DNA of 64,000 nucleotides from Streptomyces griseoincarnatus (GTDB taxonomy: Bacteria > Actinomycetota > Actinomycetes > Streptomycetales > Streptomycetaceae): positions 1-64,000 of the forward strand of contig BMTH01000007.1 of NCBI GenBank assembly GCA_014649575.1, read 5' to 3'. Numbering within the stretch: position 1 is the stretch's first letter; each line of letters opens with the position of its first letter. The notes under the pieces are model-generated. The model did no database searches. It saw nothing but the letters and a program-made list of their open reading frames with translations, and was not told the origin of the DNA. This document shows, one piece after another, positions 42,998 to 53,880 of this stretch. The position numbers were made by a program, and so were the translations under genes.

Positions 42998-45900
42998 CTG
43001 CTTGCCTCCTCGACAGTGCCCCCCGTGGCTTCTTCGGTTGTGTCGTCCCCGCGGGGACGCTCGGCCGCCAGCTCCGCCTCGACGTCCCGCCGCCCGGCGT
43101 CCGCGCCCCGGCGGAACCCGCCGAGCCGCTTGCGCAGGGCTTCGGCGTCCACCGAACCGGACCGCGGCCGCGGGGGAGCGACCGGCGCGGTGATCTTCGG
43201 CGTCCGCTTGGGCAGTCCCTTGGCGGTGACGGGCTCCTCGTCGACGGCCCCGTCCCCGCCCCCGTCGGCGACCCGCGCGTGCTCGGGCCTGCCGGCGGGG
43301 GTGTCGGGGGCGGCTGTGCCGGGGACGTGGCCCCCGGGTGCCGGTACGGCCGATTCGGGGGCGTGGCCCCCGGGTGCCGGTGCCGCTTCGGGCGCGGGTG
43401 CGGACGGGGACGCGGGCGCGTGCCCGGCACCCGGGCGCACGCCCTCGTCGGCGGGCGCGGCTGAACCGGCGTGCCCTTCGACCGCCGGGGCACGGCCTTC
43501 CGGCTGCGCCGGGATGAACAGCTCCATGGTGGTCTCGGCGGGCCGCTCCGCGGGGGCAACCGGCTCGCTGGACCGGGCAGGGGGGACCTCGTGCGACCGA
43601 GCCTCGTCGACGCCGACGCCTGCGGGCGCGTCGGGTGCGACGATCCCGTTCTGGTCGGCGGTGCGGGCGGCGGGACCGGCCTCGCCCAGGTCGGCCGACG
43701 CGGCAGCGTCCGTCCGCCGGGCGGCGGGGGCGCCGCCCGGAGCAGCCGTGGTGTCCGCGGCAGGCGCCGTGGCCGACGTCGCCGGGGCGCCGGCCTGCGG
43801 CTCCTCCGCAGCGACAGGGGCGGTCTCGCCCGTGGTCGGCTCAACGGCGGCGCCGGGAGCAACCCCGTGCTTGGCCGACGGCCCCGCCTCGGTCCCCGCG
43901 AACGGGGCAGCCTGCCCCGGGCCCGCCGACGCAGCGGCATCCGTCCGGGCGCCGGCCTGCGGCTCCTCCGAGGCAACTCGGACGGCCTCACCCAGGACGG
44001 CCGACGCGGCAGCGTCCACCCGGTCCGCGGCGAGGTCGGAGCCCGAAGTCGCCGCGGGGTCCGCGGCAGACGGCGCATCCGACTGCGCGGGCGCGCCCGT
44101 CTGCGGCTGCTGCGCAGCGACCCCGGCATCGCCCGGAGTCGGCTCCGAGGCGGCGACAGGGGTGTCCGGGCGGGCGGTGGCCTGGGCAGCGCCCGGAACC
44201 TCCGCCTCCGGCGCCGTAGGCGTCTCAGGCGTGGCCGCCTCTGCCGCCGCTCGGGCCTCGATGGAGCGTTCTGCCAGGTCGACCAGGGGGTCGCCCGACT
44301 TGTCGCGGCCGCGCAGGACGTTGGAGTTGGCCTCCGCGTCGGCGCCCGGCAGGGACACCGTGTGGGCGACGCCCGGGACGGACGCGGGGACGGCGGCGGG
44401 TGTGGCCGGAGCCAGAAGAGGGTCCGGCAGGACGACCACCGCGGCGATCCCGCCCTGCTTCTGCTTCCGCAGCTGCACCCGCACCCCGTGCCGGTGGGCG
44501 AGCCGGGCGACGACGTAGAGGCCGAGACCGAGACCCTCCTCGGACTCGGCGTCGTACGCCGCCTCCGGGTCGAACTCGGAGAGCCGCGTGTTGAGCCGCT
44601 CCAGCCGCTCCTCGGCCATGCCGATGCCCTCGTCCTGCACGGAGAGCATCACCTCGCCGTTCTCCATCAGCCAGGCGGAGACCTCGACGGGCATGTCGGG
44701 CGGGGAGAACGCGGTGGCGTTCTCCATCAGTTCGGCGAGCAGATGGGACAGGTCGTCCGCGGCGAACCCGGCGATGTGCGCGTGCGGCGGCAGCGCCGCG
44801 ATCCGCACCCGCTCGTACCGCTCGATCTCGCTGACCGCGGCCCGCACGACGTCGACCAGCGGGACCGGACCGGCCGTGTGCCGGCCGTGCTCGGTGCCGG
44901 CGAGGACCAGCAGGTTCTCGCTGTGCCGGCGCATGACCGTGGCGAAGTGGTCGAGCTTGAACAGCGTGGCCAGACGGTCCGGGTCGTCCTCCCGCTCCTC
45001 AAGACCCTCGATGACGCCGAGCTGCCGCTCGACCAGGCCGAGGGTGCGCAGCGCGAGGTTGACGAAGGTGCCGCCGATGCTGTGCCGCATCCGCTCCATG
45101 TGGGCGGTGGCCTCGGCGAGTTCGCCGCGCAGTTCCTCGCGGGCGTCGGCCATCTTCTGCCGCTGCCCGACGAGGTGCTTGCGGTCGGCCTCCAGCGTGG
45201 CGATCCGCTGGGCGAGCCCGGCGGCGTGCGCGTGCAGGGCGTTGACGGAGCGGACGACCTGGGCGAACTCGTCGTTGCGGCCGGTGAAGGTGATCGGCTC
45301 CTCGGCCGCCGGGTCCTCCGCCTCGGCGAGCCGGGCGGAGCCGCGGCGCAGCACCGACAGGGGTCGGGTGAGGGTGCGGGCCATCGCGGTGGCGACGCCG
45401 ACCGCGAGCAGCAGCAGGGCGCCGAGGACCGCGATCCGGATCTCCAGCTCGGTGACGTCCTCGTCACGGAGCTGGGCGAGGTCCTTGGTGCGCTGCTCGA
45501 ACAGCGAGGCCTCGACACCGCGCATCATGTCGATCCGCGCGGTGAGCGCCGCCGCGAGCTTCTTGGGGCTGGTCTTGGTCTCGCCGTCGGAGAGGGTCGG
45601 CTTGTCGGTGAGCTTGCCGAGGTACTGGTCGGCGGTGTCGACCTCGGGGCCGGTGACCGTGGTGTCGTAGGAGGCGCGGGCGGCCTTGGGGGCCGCGTCG
45701 CGGAAGTCGGCGAGGGCCGCGTCGGAGCGGACGCGGGCCTGGAGCGCGGCGGCGGACAGTGCGTCACGCCGCTCCTCGTCCTCCTCGGAGGCGCCGTCGG
45801 CGATGACGGGCAGTCCGGTGACCGGGTCGATCACGGTCTCGGTGGAGCTCGGCACGTTCAGCGCGGCGAGCAGCAGCCCGCGGGTGGCGGCGGCCTGCTG

Positions 45901-46500
45901 GACGGCGGTGTCCAGCTCCGTGAGCGCGTGGGCGCCGGAGCCGGCGCGGGGCGGGGTGGCGTCGGCCAGTCGCGCGGCGAGCTTGTGCAGCTGGGAGACG
46001 GCGTCGGAGTACGCCTGGTGGGCCTCCAGCGGACCGGACTTGCCGGTGAGGGCGGCGCGGCGCACGGCGGCGACGGCGTCGAGCTCGTCGCGCAGGGCCT
46101 GCGAGGTCTCCTCGTCGGCGCGCAGTTCCTCGACCTGCCGGTCGACCCGGGCGCTGTGCTCCTCGGAGGGCGCCTTGGACTTGGGGCGGCCCGCCGCGAT
46201 GTAGGGGACGACCTCGTCACGCTCGTCGGCCAGGGAGTGGGCCAGGGTGAGCGCGTCCTGGGTGCGCTCGGCGAGCGTCACCAGCTCCTGGGAGTCGTGC
46301 AGCTGCTGGGACGCCGCCAGCACGGACGGCGCACCGGCCCCGGCGATCGCCGCGGCCACCACGGCGACGGCCACGACGAGGCGGTTGCGTACGTGGGTGG
46401 GGCGGCCCTTGCCTACGGTGGGCGTCTGCTGCGCGTCCCCCGCCAGGGCCGCCTGCTTGTCCTTGCGACGAGGCCGCGTCTTCTGCACCGGTGCTCGCAT
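42994..46500 (-). CDS. cvnA: Conservon CvnA-type sensor histidine kinase with very long disordered C-terminus
   Basis: A 1168-residue membrane sensor kinase. Basic N-terminus, first membrane helix (RLVVAVAVVAAAIAGAG, about 38-56), an extracytoplasmic nitrate-sensor-like helical domain, second helix (IAVLGALLLLAVGVATA), HAMP, a divergent dimerisation region and a GHKL ATPase at about 590-700 (ENATAFSPP, DEGIGM, GLGLYVVARLAHRHG). The final ~460 residues are Ala/Pro/Glu-rich and repetitive (DAAASA and EEPQAGA units recur). Short conserved blocks occur at the very end. ATG 46500 is preferred over the earlier 46695 start, whose extra residues look like read-through. First gene of cvnA-B-C-D plus flavoprotein. 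Confidence 0.88.
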   Translation of the reverse strand: MRAPVQKTRPRRKDKQAALAGDAQQTPTVGKGRPTHVRNRLVVAVAVVAAAIAGAGAPSVLAASQQLHDSQELVTLAERTQDALTLAHSLADERDEVVPYIAAGRPKSKAPSEEHSARVDRQVEELRADEETSQALRDELDAVAAVRRAALTGKSGPLEAHQAYSDAVSQLHKLAARLADATPPRAGSGAHALTELDTAVQQAAATRGLLLAALNVPSSTETVIDPVTGLPVIADGASEEDEERRDALSAAALQARVRSDAALADFRDAAPKAARASYDTTVTGPEVDTADQYLGKLTDKPTLSDGETKTSPKKLAAALTARIDMMRGVEASLFEQRTKDLAQLRDEDVTELEIRIAVLGALLLLAVGVATAMARTLTRPLSVLRRGSARLAEAEDPAAEEPITFTGRNDEFAQVVRSVNALHAHAAGLAQRIATLEADRKHLVGQRQKMADAREELRGELAEATAHMERMRHSIGGTFVNLALRTLGLVERQLGVIEGLEEREDDPDRLATLFKLDHFATVMRRHSENLLVLAGTEHGRHTAGPVPLVDVVRAAVSEIERYERVRIAALPPHAHIAGFAADDLSHLLAELMENATAFSPPDMPVEVSAWLMENGEVMLSVQDEGIGMAEERLERLNTRLSEFDPEAAYDAESEEGLGLGLYVVARLAHRHGVRVQLRKQKQGGIAAVVVLPDPLLAPATPAAVPASVPGVAHTVSLPGADAEANSNVLRGRDKSGDPLVDLAERSIEARAAAEAATPETPTAPEAEVPGAAQATARPDTPVAASEPTPGDAGVAAQQPQTGAPAQSDAPSAADPAATSGSDLAADRVDAAASAVLGEAVRVASEEPQAGARTDAAASAGPGQAAPFAGTEAGPSAKHGVAPGAAVEPTTGETAPVAAEEPQAGAPATSATAPAADTTAAPGGAPAARRTDAAASADLGEAGPAARTADQNGIVAPDAPAGVGVDEARSHEVPPARSSEPVAPAERPAETTMELFIPAQPEGRAPAVEGHAGSAAPADEGVRPGAGHAPASPSAPAPEAAPAPGGHAPESAVPAPGGHVPGTAAPDTPAGRPEHARVADGGGDGAVDEEPVTAKGLPKRTPKITAPVAPPRPRSGSVDAEALRKRLGGFRRGADAGRRDVEAELAAERPRGDDTTEEATGGTVEEASS

Positions 46501-46895
46501 TCCTGACTCGTGTACCCGTGGGCCCGGGTGACGCTCCGTCAACGGGCGCGGGCGCTCTCCCCGAGCCGCTGGGCGCGCTCGGACCGTGAGGCGCCCCCAA
46601 CGCTCCCCGACCCTCCCAGTGCCCGTGGACAGTGGATGCGCATCACCTGACCCGCCACTCGAAGGAGTGAACATCGGAGGCGAGTTGAGGGGCAAGTTCC
46701 GTTGTGCGCCGCAGCGGACCTCCGTGGTAAGCCGGTTGGACGTCTGCGGCGGGCGGTGGCAATATTCGCCGCCACGCCTTCCCGGAGACCTTCATTCCCT
46801 CCCAAATCAGGCGCTTGACCTGCGCGCCTGTGGAGAACGGGCGTCGATTGCCGGGCTCCGGGGGTTGTTGTGGGGGGCTCGTGCAGACTGGCCGG
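46501..46895. other. Divergent intergenic region between conservon and PP2C-like gene
   Basis: No gene is recognised. The region must hold the promoter of the conservon operon (leftward) and of the phosphatase gene. For the phosphatase a -10-like CAGACT lies at about 46884, roughly 7 bp before the ATG, with a TTGTTG about 17 bp further up; leaderless transcription is possible. Confidence 0.4.
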
Positions 46896-47678
46896 ATGCG
46901 CACGGAGCTCGTTTCGGAACCCGGTGATCCTGGACGTCCCAACGAGGACTTCGCGAGCGTCGCGCTCCCGGCTTCCGGACAGGGCGGCGCGCTCGTGGTC
47001 CTCGACGGTGTGACGCCGCCGTCGGACGGGGGCGGGTGTCTGCATTCGGTGCCCTGGTTCACCGCCCGGCTGGGCGGCGCGCTGACCGAACTGACCGTTT
47101 CCCTCCCGGATGTGCCGCCGCCCGGGCTGCTGTCCCGGGGGATCGCGCGCACGGCCGAGAGCCATGCCTCCACCTGTGACCTTTCTCACCCCCGAACGCC
47201 GCAGGCAACGGTGGTGCTGGCGCGCTGGTCACCCGACTCGGTGGACTGTCTGGTGCTGTCGGACTCGGTCCTGCTGGTCGAGTCGCCGGACGGCACGGTC
47301 ACGGCGGTCCGGGACGACCGGCTGGACCGGTTGCCCCGTTCGGCCCTGTCCAGCCACACGGTCGTGGACACGACGCTGCGGAACAAGGAGGGCGGCTTCT
47401 TCACGGCCGCGGCCGATCCGGCCGTGTCGTCACGCGCCGTGACCGCCTCCCTGCCCCGGGACCGGGTGCGCGCCCTGACCGCGCTGACGGACGGCGCGAC
47501 GCGCTGGGTGGAACGGTTCGGGGAGGGTGACTGGGCGGACTGCGTCGCCGTGATCCGCGAGGAGGGGGCGCGGGGGCTGGTGCGGCGGGTACGCGCGCTC
47601 GAGCGGGAGCGGCCGCTCGGGGGGAAGGCGCATGACGACGCGACGGTCGTCCACGTCGAGCTGCCGCCGGCCGGCTGA
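46896..47678 (+). CDS. PP2C-like serine/threonine phosphatase-domain protein
   Basis: A 260-residue PP2C-type protein. Metal-binding motifs are recognisable as PNEDFASV (residues about 15-22), LVVLDGV (D-G pair), LVLSDSVLLV, and the C-terminal GKAHDDATVVHVEL. Typical PP2C enzymes remove phosphate from Ser/Thr; some members are anti-anti-sigma phosphatases. ATG 46896 is chosen because the family motif begins soon after. Substrate unknown. Confidence 0.75.
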   Translation: MRTELVSEPGDPGRPNEDFASVALPASGQGGALVVLDGVTPPSDGGGCLHSVPWFTARLGGALTELTVSLPDVPPPGLLSRGIARTAESHASTCDLSHPRTPQATVVLARWSPDSVDCLVLSDSVLLVESPDGTVTAVRDDRLDRLPRSALSSHTVVDTTLRNKEGGFFTAAADPAVSSRAVTASLPRDRVRALTALTDGATRWVERFGEGDWADCVAVIREEGARGLVRRVRALERERPLGGKAHDDATVVHVELPPAG

Positions 47679-48133
47679 CGGCGTGGGCGGGTTCAGGGGG
47701 TTCAGGAGGTTCAGCGGGTTCACCCGCACGGCCGACCGGTGACGGGGCCTCACTTTTGACGCGGGGTGCGACTCGTCACCCGGCCGGCCGAGGTGGGCCT
47801 CCGCTTCACCCGCGGGCCGGTGGGGGCCGGTCGCGCAGTTCCCCGCGCCCCTCACAGGGTTGCGGACGCCGTCGCCGCAACACCTTCGCCGGCCCTTCGC
47901 CCGCGGGCCGGTAGGGGTTGATCGCGCAGTTCCCCGCGCCCTTCGGGGGTCGCAGTGACCGCACTGCCGGAGACGGCGCCTCCGCCGATCCTTCGCCCGC
48001 GGGCCGGTGGCGGCTGGCCGCGCAGCTCCCCGCGCCCCTGAAGGGGTTGCAGGCGCCATGACTGCAGACGGACCGCGACGGGGCGGTACGCAGGCGCCGG
48101 GCCCCGTGAGGACGCGCCCGCCCAGCGGGACCC
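47679..48133. other. Intergenic region with Streptomyces repeats
   Basis: About 455 bp between the convergent phosphatase and MarR genes. No gene is recognised. It is largely filled with three degenerate copies of a GC-rich repeat (listed separately). A short GGTTCAGG direct repeat, GGGTTCAGGGGGTTCAGG, lies at about 47690-47720. Confidence 0.55.
47804..48050. repeat. Three tandem copies of a common Streptomyces intergenic repeat
   Basis: Copies begin at about 47804, 47895 and 47991. Each contains CCCGCGGGCCGGT followed by a variable segment, then CGCGCAGTTCCCCGCGCCC and a short C-run/G-run hairpin (for example CCCCTGAAGGGG). The CGCAG(T/C)TCCCCGCGCCC core is widespread in Streptomyces intergenic regions and may form a small transcription-terminating hairpin. 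The copies are about 91 and 96 bp apart. Confidence 0.75.
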
Positions 48134-48628
48134 TTACTTCTCCATTCCGCGGTTCAGCCGGTGCAGCAGCCGTGCCAGTTCGTCGACCTCCGTCGGGTCC
48201 CAGTCGGCGAGGCGGCCGGCGTAGCGGGTGCGGCGGGCCTCGCGGACGCGGCTGACGCGGCGACGGCCCTCCTCCGTGAGGGTGACCAGCCAGGCGCGCC
48301 CGTCGGCGGGGTCGGGCTCGCGGCCGACGAGCCCGAGCTCCTCCAGGGCGCGCAGCTGGCGCGACATGGTCGCCTTGCCGACGCCGATGTAGGAGGCGAG
48401 CTCGGTGGCCCGCTGGCGCCCGCACTCCTCCAGACGGACGAGCAGCCCGTACGCGGACGGCTCGAGGTCGGGGTGGACCTCGCGCGCCATCTCCCCCTGG
48501 CTGGCCCGGGCGCGCCGCAGCAGGACCGTCAACTCGCGTTCCAGCGCCAGGAAAGCGGGCTGTTCGACGCCGGACGCGGGCTCCGGCGAGTCGGCGTGCC
48601 TCTCGCCGCCGTTTCCGTCTTCGTGCAC
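48134..48628 (-). CDS. MarR-family transcriptional regulator
   Basis: A 164-residue winged-helix regulator with the MarR core: LERELTVLLRRARA, RATELASYIGVGKATMSRQL (recognition helix) and the wing LVGREPDPADGRAWLVTLTEEG. GTG 48628 is preceded by AGGGG; the longer reading from 48799 has no support. It is divergent from the lysozyme gene; the two may share regulation across 227 bp. Confidence 0.87.
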   Translation of the reverse strand: MHEDGNGGERHADSPEPASGVEQPAFLALERELTVLLRRARASQGEMAREVHPDLEPSAYGLLVRLEECGRQRATELASYIGVGKATMSRQLRALEELGLVGREPDPADGRAWLVTLTEEGRRRVSRVREARRTRYAGRLADWDPTEVDELARLLHRLNRGMEK

Positions 48629-48855
48629 GTTGGCCCCTGCCTCGGTTTCCCGTTCTGAAAGTTCTGGCCGAGTGGCGGCGTCGCCCCAGCTCCATAAGTA
48701 TTTCGCAGGCGTAGACCAACGGCAGTGCGCGACGATCCCGCCCGCCGCCACGGTCGGCGTCCGCAGTTTCTCTACCAGGCCATTACGTGGCATGCCCACT
48801 ACATGCGATGTGGGTCACATTCCGGGTTCGCCCCATGACCGTTCGGAGATGCGTC

Positions 48856-49686
48856 ATGCCTGTGCACAGATCCCGACTCGTCCGCATACGCGCGCTCGGC
48901 ACCGCCGGCGCCGTCCTGCTCACGCTGCTCGCCCTCCCGGGGACCTCCGCCGTCGCCGGCGGCGCCTCCCCTTCCGTCCCGCCGCGCGGCTCCGCCCACA
49001 TGGGCATGGGCGTCCTCGCCCACGACGGCCAGGCCGGCCTGCCCACCTCCCGCTCCACCCAGACGGAGGGCGTGGACGTCTCCAGCCACCAGGGCAACGT
49101 CGCCTGGACCACCCTGTGGAACAGCGGGGTGCGCTGGGCCTACGCCAAGGCGACGGAGGGCACGTACTACACCAACCCGTACCACGCGCAGCAGTACAAC
49201 GGCTCCTACGACGTCGGCATGGTCCGCGGCGCCTACCACTTCGCCACTCCCGACACCACGAGCGGCGCCGCCCAGGCGGACTACTTCGTGGACCGCGGCG
49301 GCGACTGGTCCGCCGACGGGCGCACGCTGCCGGGTGTCCTGGACATCGAGTGGAACCCGTACGGCGACGACTGCTACGGGAAGTCGGCGAGCTCGATGGT
49401 GAGCTGGATCCGCGACTTCCTCGACCGCTACCGCGCCCGCACCGGCCGCGACGCCGTCATCTACACCGCGACCAGCTGGTGGAAGCAGTGCACCGGCAAC
49501 TACGCCGGTTTTGCCTCCACCACCCCGCTGTGGATCGCCCGGTACGCCTCCACCGTCGGCGAACTGCCCGCCGGCTGGGACACGTACACGATGTGGCAGT
49601 ACACCTCGACGGGGCCGACGGTCGGCGACCACGACCGCTTCAACGGCACCCTCGACGGGGTGCGGATCTTCGCCGCCGGAAGCTGA
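48856..49686 (+). CDS. Secreted GH25 lysozyme (N,O-diacetylmuramidase)
   Basis: A 276-residue exported muramidase of glycosyl hydrolase family 25. The signal peptide (ALGTAGAVLLTLLALPG, cleaved near VAGGA) is followed by a GH25 domain from about 70: GVDVSSHQGNV with the first Asp, and catalytic Asp/Glu in VLDIEWN, then MWQYTSTG. It hydrolyses the MurNAc-GlcNAc bond. ATG 48856 follows CGGAGA. It ends in a strong shared terminator. Confidence 0.92.
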   Translation: MPVHRSRLVRIRALGTAGAVLLTLLALPGTSAVAGGASPSVPPRGSAHMGMGVLAHDGQAGLPTSRSTQTEGVDVSSHQGNVAWTTLWNSGVRWAYAKATEGTYYTNPYHAQQYNGSYDVGMVRGAYHFATPDTTSGAAQADYFVDRGGDWSADGRTLPGVLDIEWNPYGDDCYGKSASSMVSWIRDFLDRYRARTGRDAVIYTATSWWKQCTGNYAGFASTTPLWIARYASTVGELPAGWDTYTMWQYTSTGPTVGDHDRFNGTLDGVRIFAAGS

Positions 49687-49706
49687 CCCGGGCGGCGGTA
49701 CAGGAA

Positions 49707-49738
49707 AGGCCCGGGCCTCCCTCACGGAGCCCGGGCCT
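49707..49738. terminator. Shared terminator between GH25 lysozyme and lon genes
   Basis: A 10-bp perfect stem (AGGCCCGGGC at 49707-49716 with 49729-49738) and 12-nt loop between the two convergent genes. Confidence 0.7.
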
Positions 49739-49759
49739 CCCCTCATCCGATGACCTCCG

Positions 49760-52174
<2,415 letters not shown>

Positions 52175-52195
52175 GATCTCCCCTTCGGCAGTCAA

Positions 52196-52216
52196 GTTGA
52201 GCTACATCGACTCAAT
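52196..52216. promoter_or_regulatory. HAIR-like operator for HspR upstream of lon
   Basis: GTTGAGC-N7-ACTCAAT matches the HspR-associated inverted repeat CTTGAGT-N7-ACTCAAG at 11 of 14 positions, keeping the TTGAG and ACTCAA cores. HspR represses dnaK, clpB and lon in Streptomyces (established knowledge), so heat-shock regulation of lon here is likely. Confidence 0.65.
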
Positions 52217-52324
52217 GCAGGGGAGCGGCCGAATGTTCCCGGGGCCGCGTTCGCTCTGAGCGATCACCGGGCCGGGCTCCGAGGGGCCGGGCTCCCGCAC
52301 CGCGGGACCTGCCAGGATGAACGC

Positions 52325-53014
52325 ATGTCCACCCCCTACGGCATTCCCGAAGCTCCTGAGGTCCTGGACCGTCGCGAGGGCCCGTACGGCGAGGTCGTGC
52401 TGCGCAGACACGGCGATCTGCTGCAGATCATCGCCAACGGCTGCTTCCTGATGGACACCTCCGACGGGCGTTCCGAGCGGCTGCTCGTGGACGCGGCCCT
52501 GGCGGCCCTGGACCCGGAGGTCGCGGACCCCTCGGTGCTGATCGGCGGGCTGGGCGTCGGCTTCTCCCTGACGCACGCGGCCGGACAGGAGCGCTGGGGC
52601 CGGATCACGGTCGTGGAGCGGGAGCCCGCCGTCATCGGGTGGCACCGCTCGGGCCCGCTGGCCGAGCTCTCCGGCGCGGCGCTCGCCGATCCGCGGACGG
52701 AGATCGTCGAGCAGGACGTGATCGCTTACGTCAACGAGACGTCCGACACATTCGACGCACTGTGCCTCGACATCGACAACGGGCCCGACTGGACCGTCGA
52801 CGAGGGCAACGAGGGCCTTTACTCGCCGGACGGACTCGCGGCATGTGCAAGGGTGTTGAAGCCGCGCGGGGTCCTCGCGGTATGGTCCGCGAAGCCTTCA
52901 CCGGAATTCGAGGGAACCTTGCGGAATGCCGGATTCCGGCAAGTGCGTACCGAAGAGATCCCCGTTGCCCGGGGCGTTCCGGACGTCGTGCACATCGGCG
53001 TCCGCCCTGGATAG
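52325..53014 (+). CDS. Spermidine-synthase-like SAM-binding protein
   Basis: A 229-residue protein with a spermidine-synthase-like Rossmann fold: VLIGGLGVGFSLTHA (motif I), VVEREPAVI with the acidic residue, and DALCLDIDNGPDW. It binds SAM or decarboxylated SAM by fold, but the substrate is unclear. ATG 52325 is followed by a strong family start. It is divergent from lon and followed by an OmpR-type two-component pair. Confidence 0.8.
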   Translation: MSTPYGIPEAPEVLDRREGPYGEVVLRRHGDLLQIIANGCFLMDTSDGRSERLLVDAALAALDPEVADPSVLIGGLGVGFSLTHAAGQERWGRITVVEREPAVIGWHRSGPLAELSGAALADPRTEIVEQDVIAYVNETSDTFDALCLDIDNGPDWTVDEGNEGLYSPDGLAACARVLKPRGVLAVWSAKPSPEFEGTLRNAGFRQVRTEEIPVARGVPDVVHIGVRPG

Positions 53015-53139
53015 CAAACCCGTGGTGCATCCCCGTACGCTGCTGCCCTGACGCGGATCATTCAAGCGTCAATCGCAGTGATGCGCAGACGACGGATCAC
53101 CCCACGGATTCCGGAAAAAGCACACCTCAGGGGCGGGCG

Positions 53140-53880
53140 ATGGAGCAGACACACACCTCCCACAACGGCACGGCGACGACCACCCCCGGCGCGCAGCGCA
53201 GGGTCCTGGTGGTCGAGGACGACGCGACGATCGTGGACGCCATCGCGACCCGCCTGCGTGCCGAGGGATTCCTGGTGCAAACGGCGGGCGACGGCCCGTC
53301 CGCGGTGGACACGGCGGAGGCCTGGCAGCCCGACCTGCTGATTCTCGACATCATGCTGCCGGGCTTCGACGGCCTGGAGGTCTGCCGGCGCGTGCAGGCC
53401 CAGCGGCCGGTGCCGGTGATGATGCTCACCGCGCGCGACGACGAGACCGACATGCTGGTGGGCCTCGGCGTCGGCGCCGACGACTACATGACCAAGCCGT
53501 TCTCCATGCGCGAGCTGGCGGCGCGGGTGCACGTGCTGCTGCGCCGCATGGAGCGCGCGGCCCTCGCGGCCACCACCCCGCGCAGCGGCATCCTGCGCCT
53601 GGGCGAACTGGAGATCGACCACGCGCAGCGCCGGGTGCGCGTGCGCAGTGAGGACGTCCACCTGACGCCCACCGAGTTCGACCTCCTGGTGTGCCTGGCC
53701 AACACCCCACGCGCGGTGCTCTCCCGTGAGCAGCTGCTGGCCGAGGTCTGGGACTGGGCGGACGCCTCCGGCACCCGCACTGTGGACAGCCACATCAAGG
53801 CGCTGCGCCGGAAGATCGGCGCGGAGCGCATCCGCACGGTGCACGGCGTGGGCTACGCCCTGGAGACGCCGACGCCATGA
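53140..53880 (+). CDS. OmpR/PhoB-family response regulator
   Basis: A 246-residue regulator with a receiver domain (phospho-acceptor D70 in LLILDIMLPG, acidic pocket VVEDDAT, Lys in TKPFSMREL) and a C-terminal winged helix (LTPTEFDLLVCLA, DSHIKALRRKIG). The first ~18 residues are a Thr-rich extension. ATG 53140 follows CAGGGG. The stop overlaps the histidine kinase start (ATGA). Confidence 0.93.
   Translation: MEQTHTSHNGTATTTPGAQRRVLVVEDDATIVDAIATRLRAEGFLVQTAGDGPSAVDTAEAWQPDLLILDIMLPGFDGLEVCRRVQAQRPVPVMMLTARDDETDMLVGLGVGADDYMTKPFSMRELAARVHVLLRRMERAALAATTPRSGILRLGELEIDHAQRRVRVRSEDVHLTPTEFDLLVCLANTPRAVLSREQLLAEVWDWADASGTRTVDSHIKALRRKIGAERIRTVHGVGYALETPTP

Noticed and set aside
43471..46506. 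Rightward 1011-codon frame across cvnA
   Set aside because: Antisense shadow of the conservon kinase; Arg/Gly/Val-rich composition with no recognisable motif.
47430..48719. Leftward 429-codon frame over the phosphatase 3' end and repeats
   Set aside because: It runs antisense through the phosphatase gene and through intergenic repeats; no domain.
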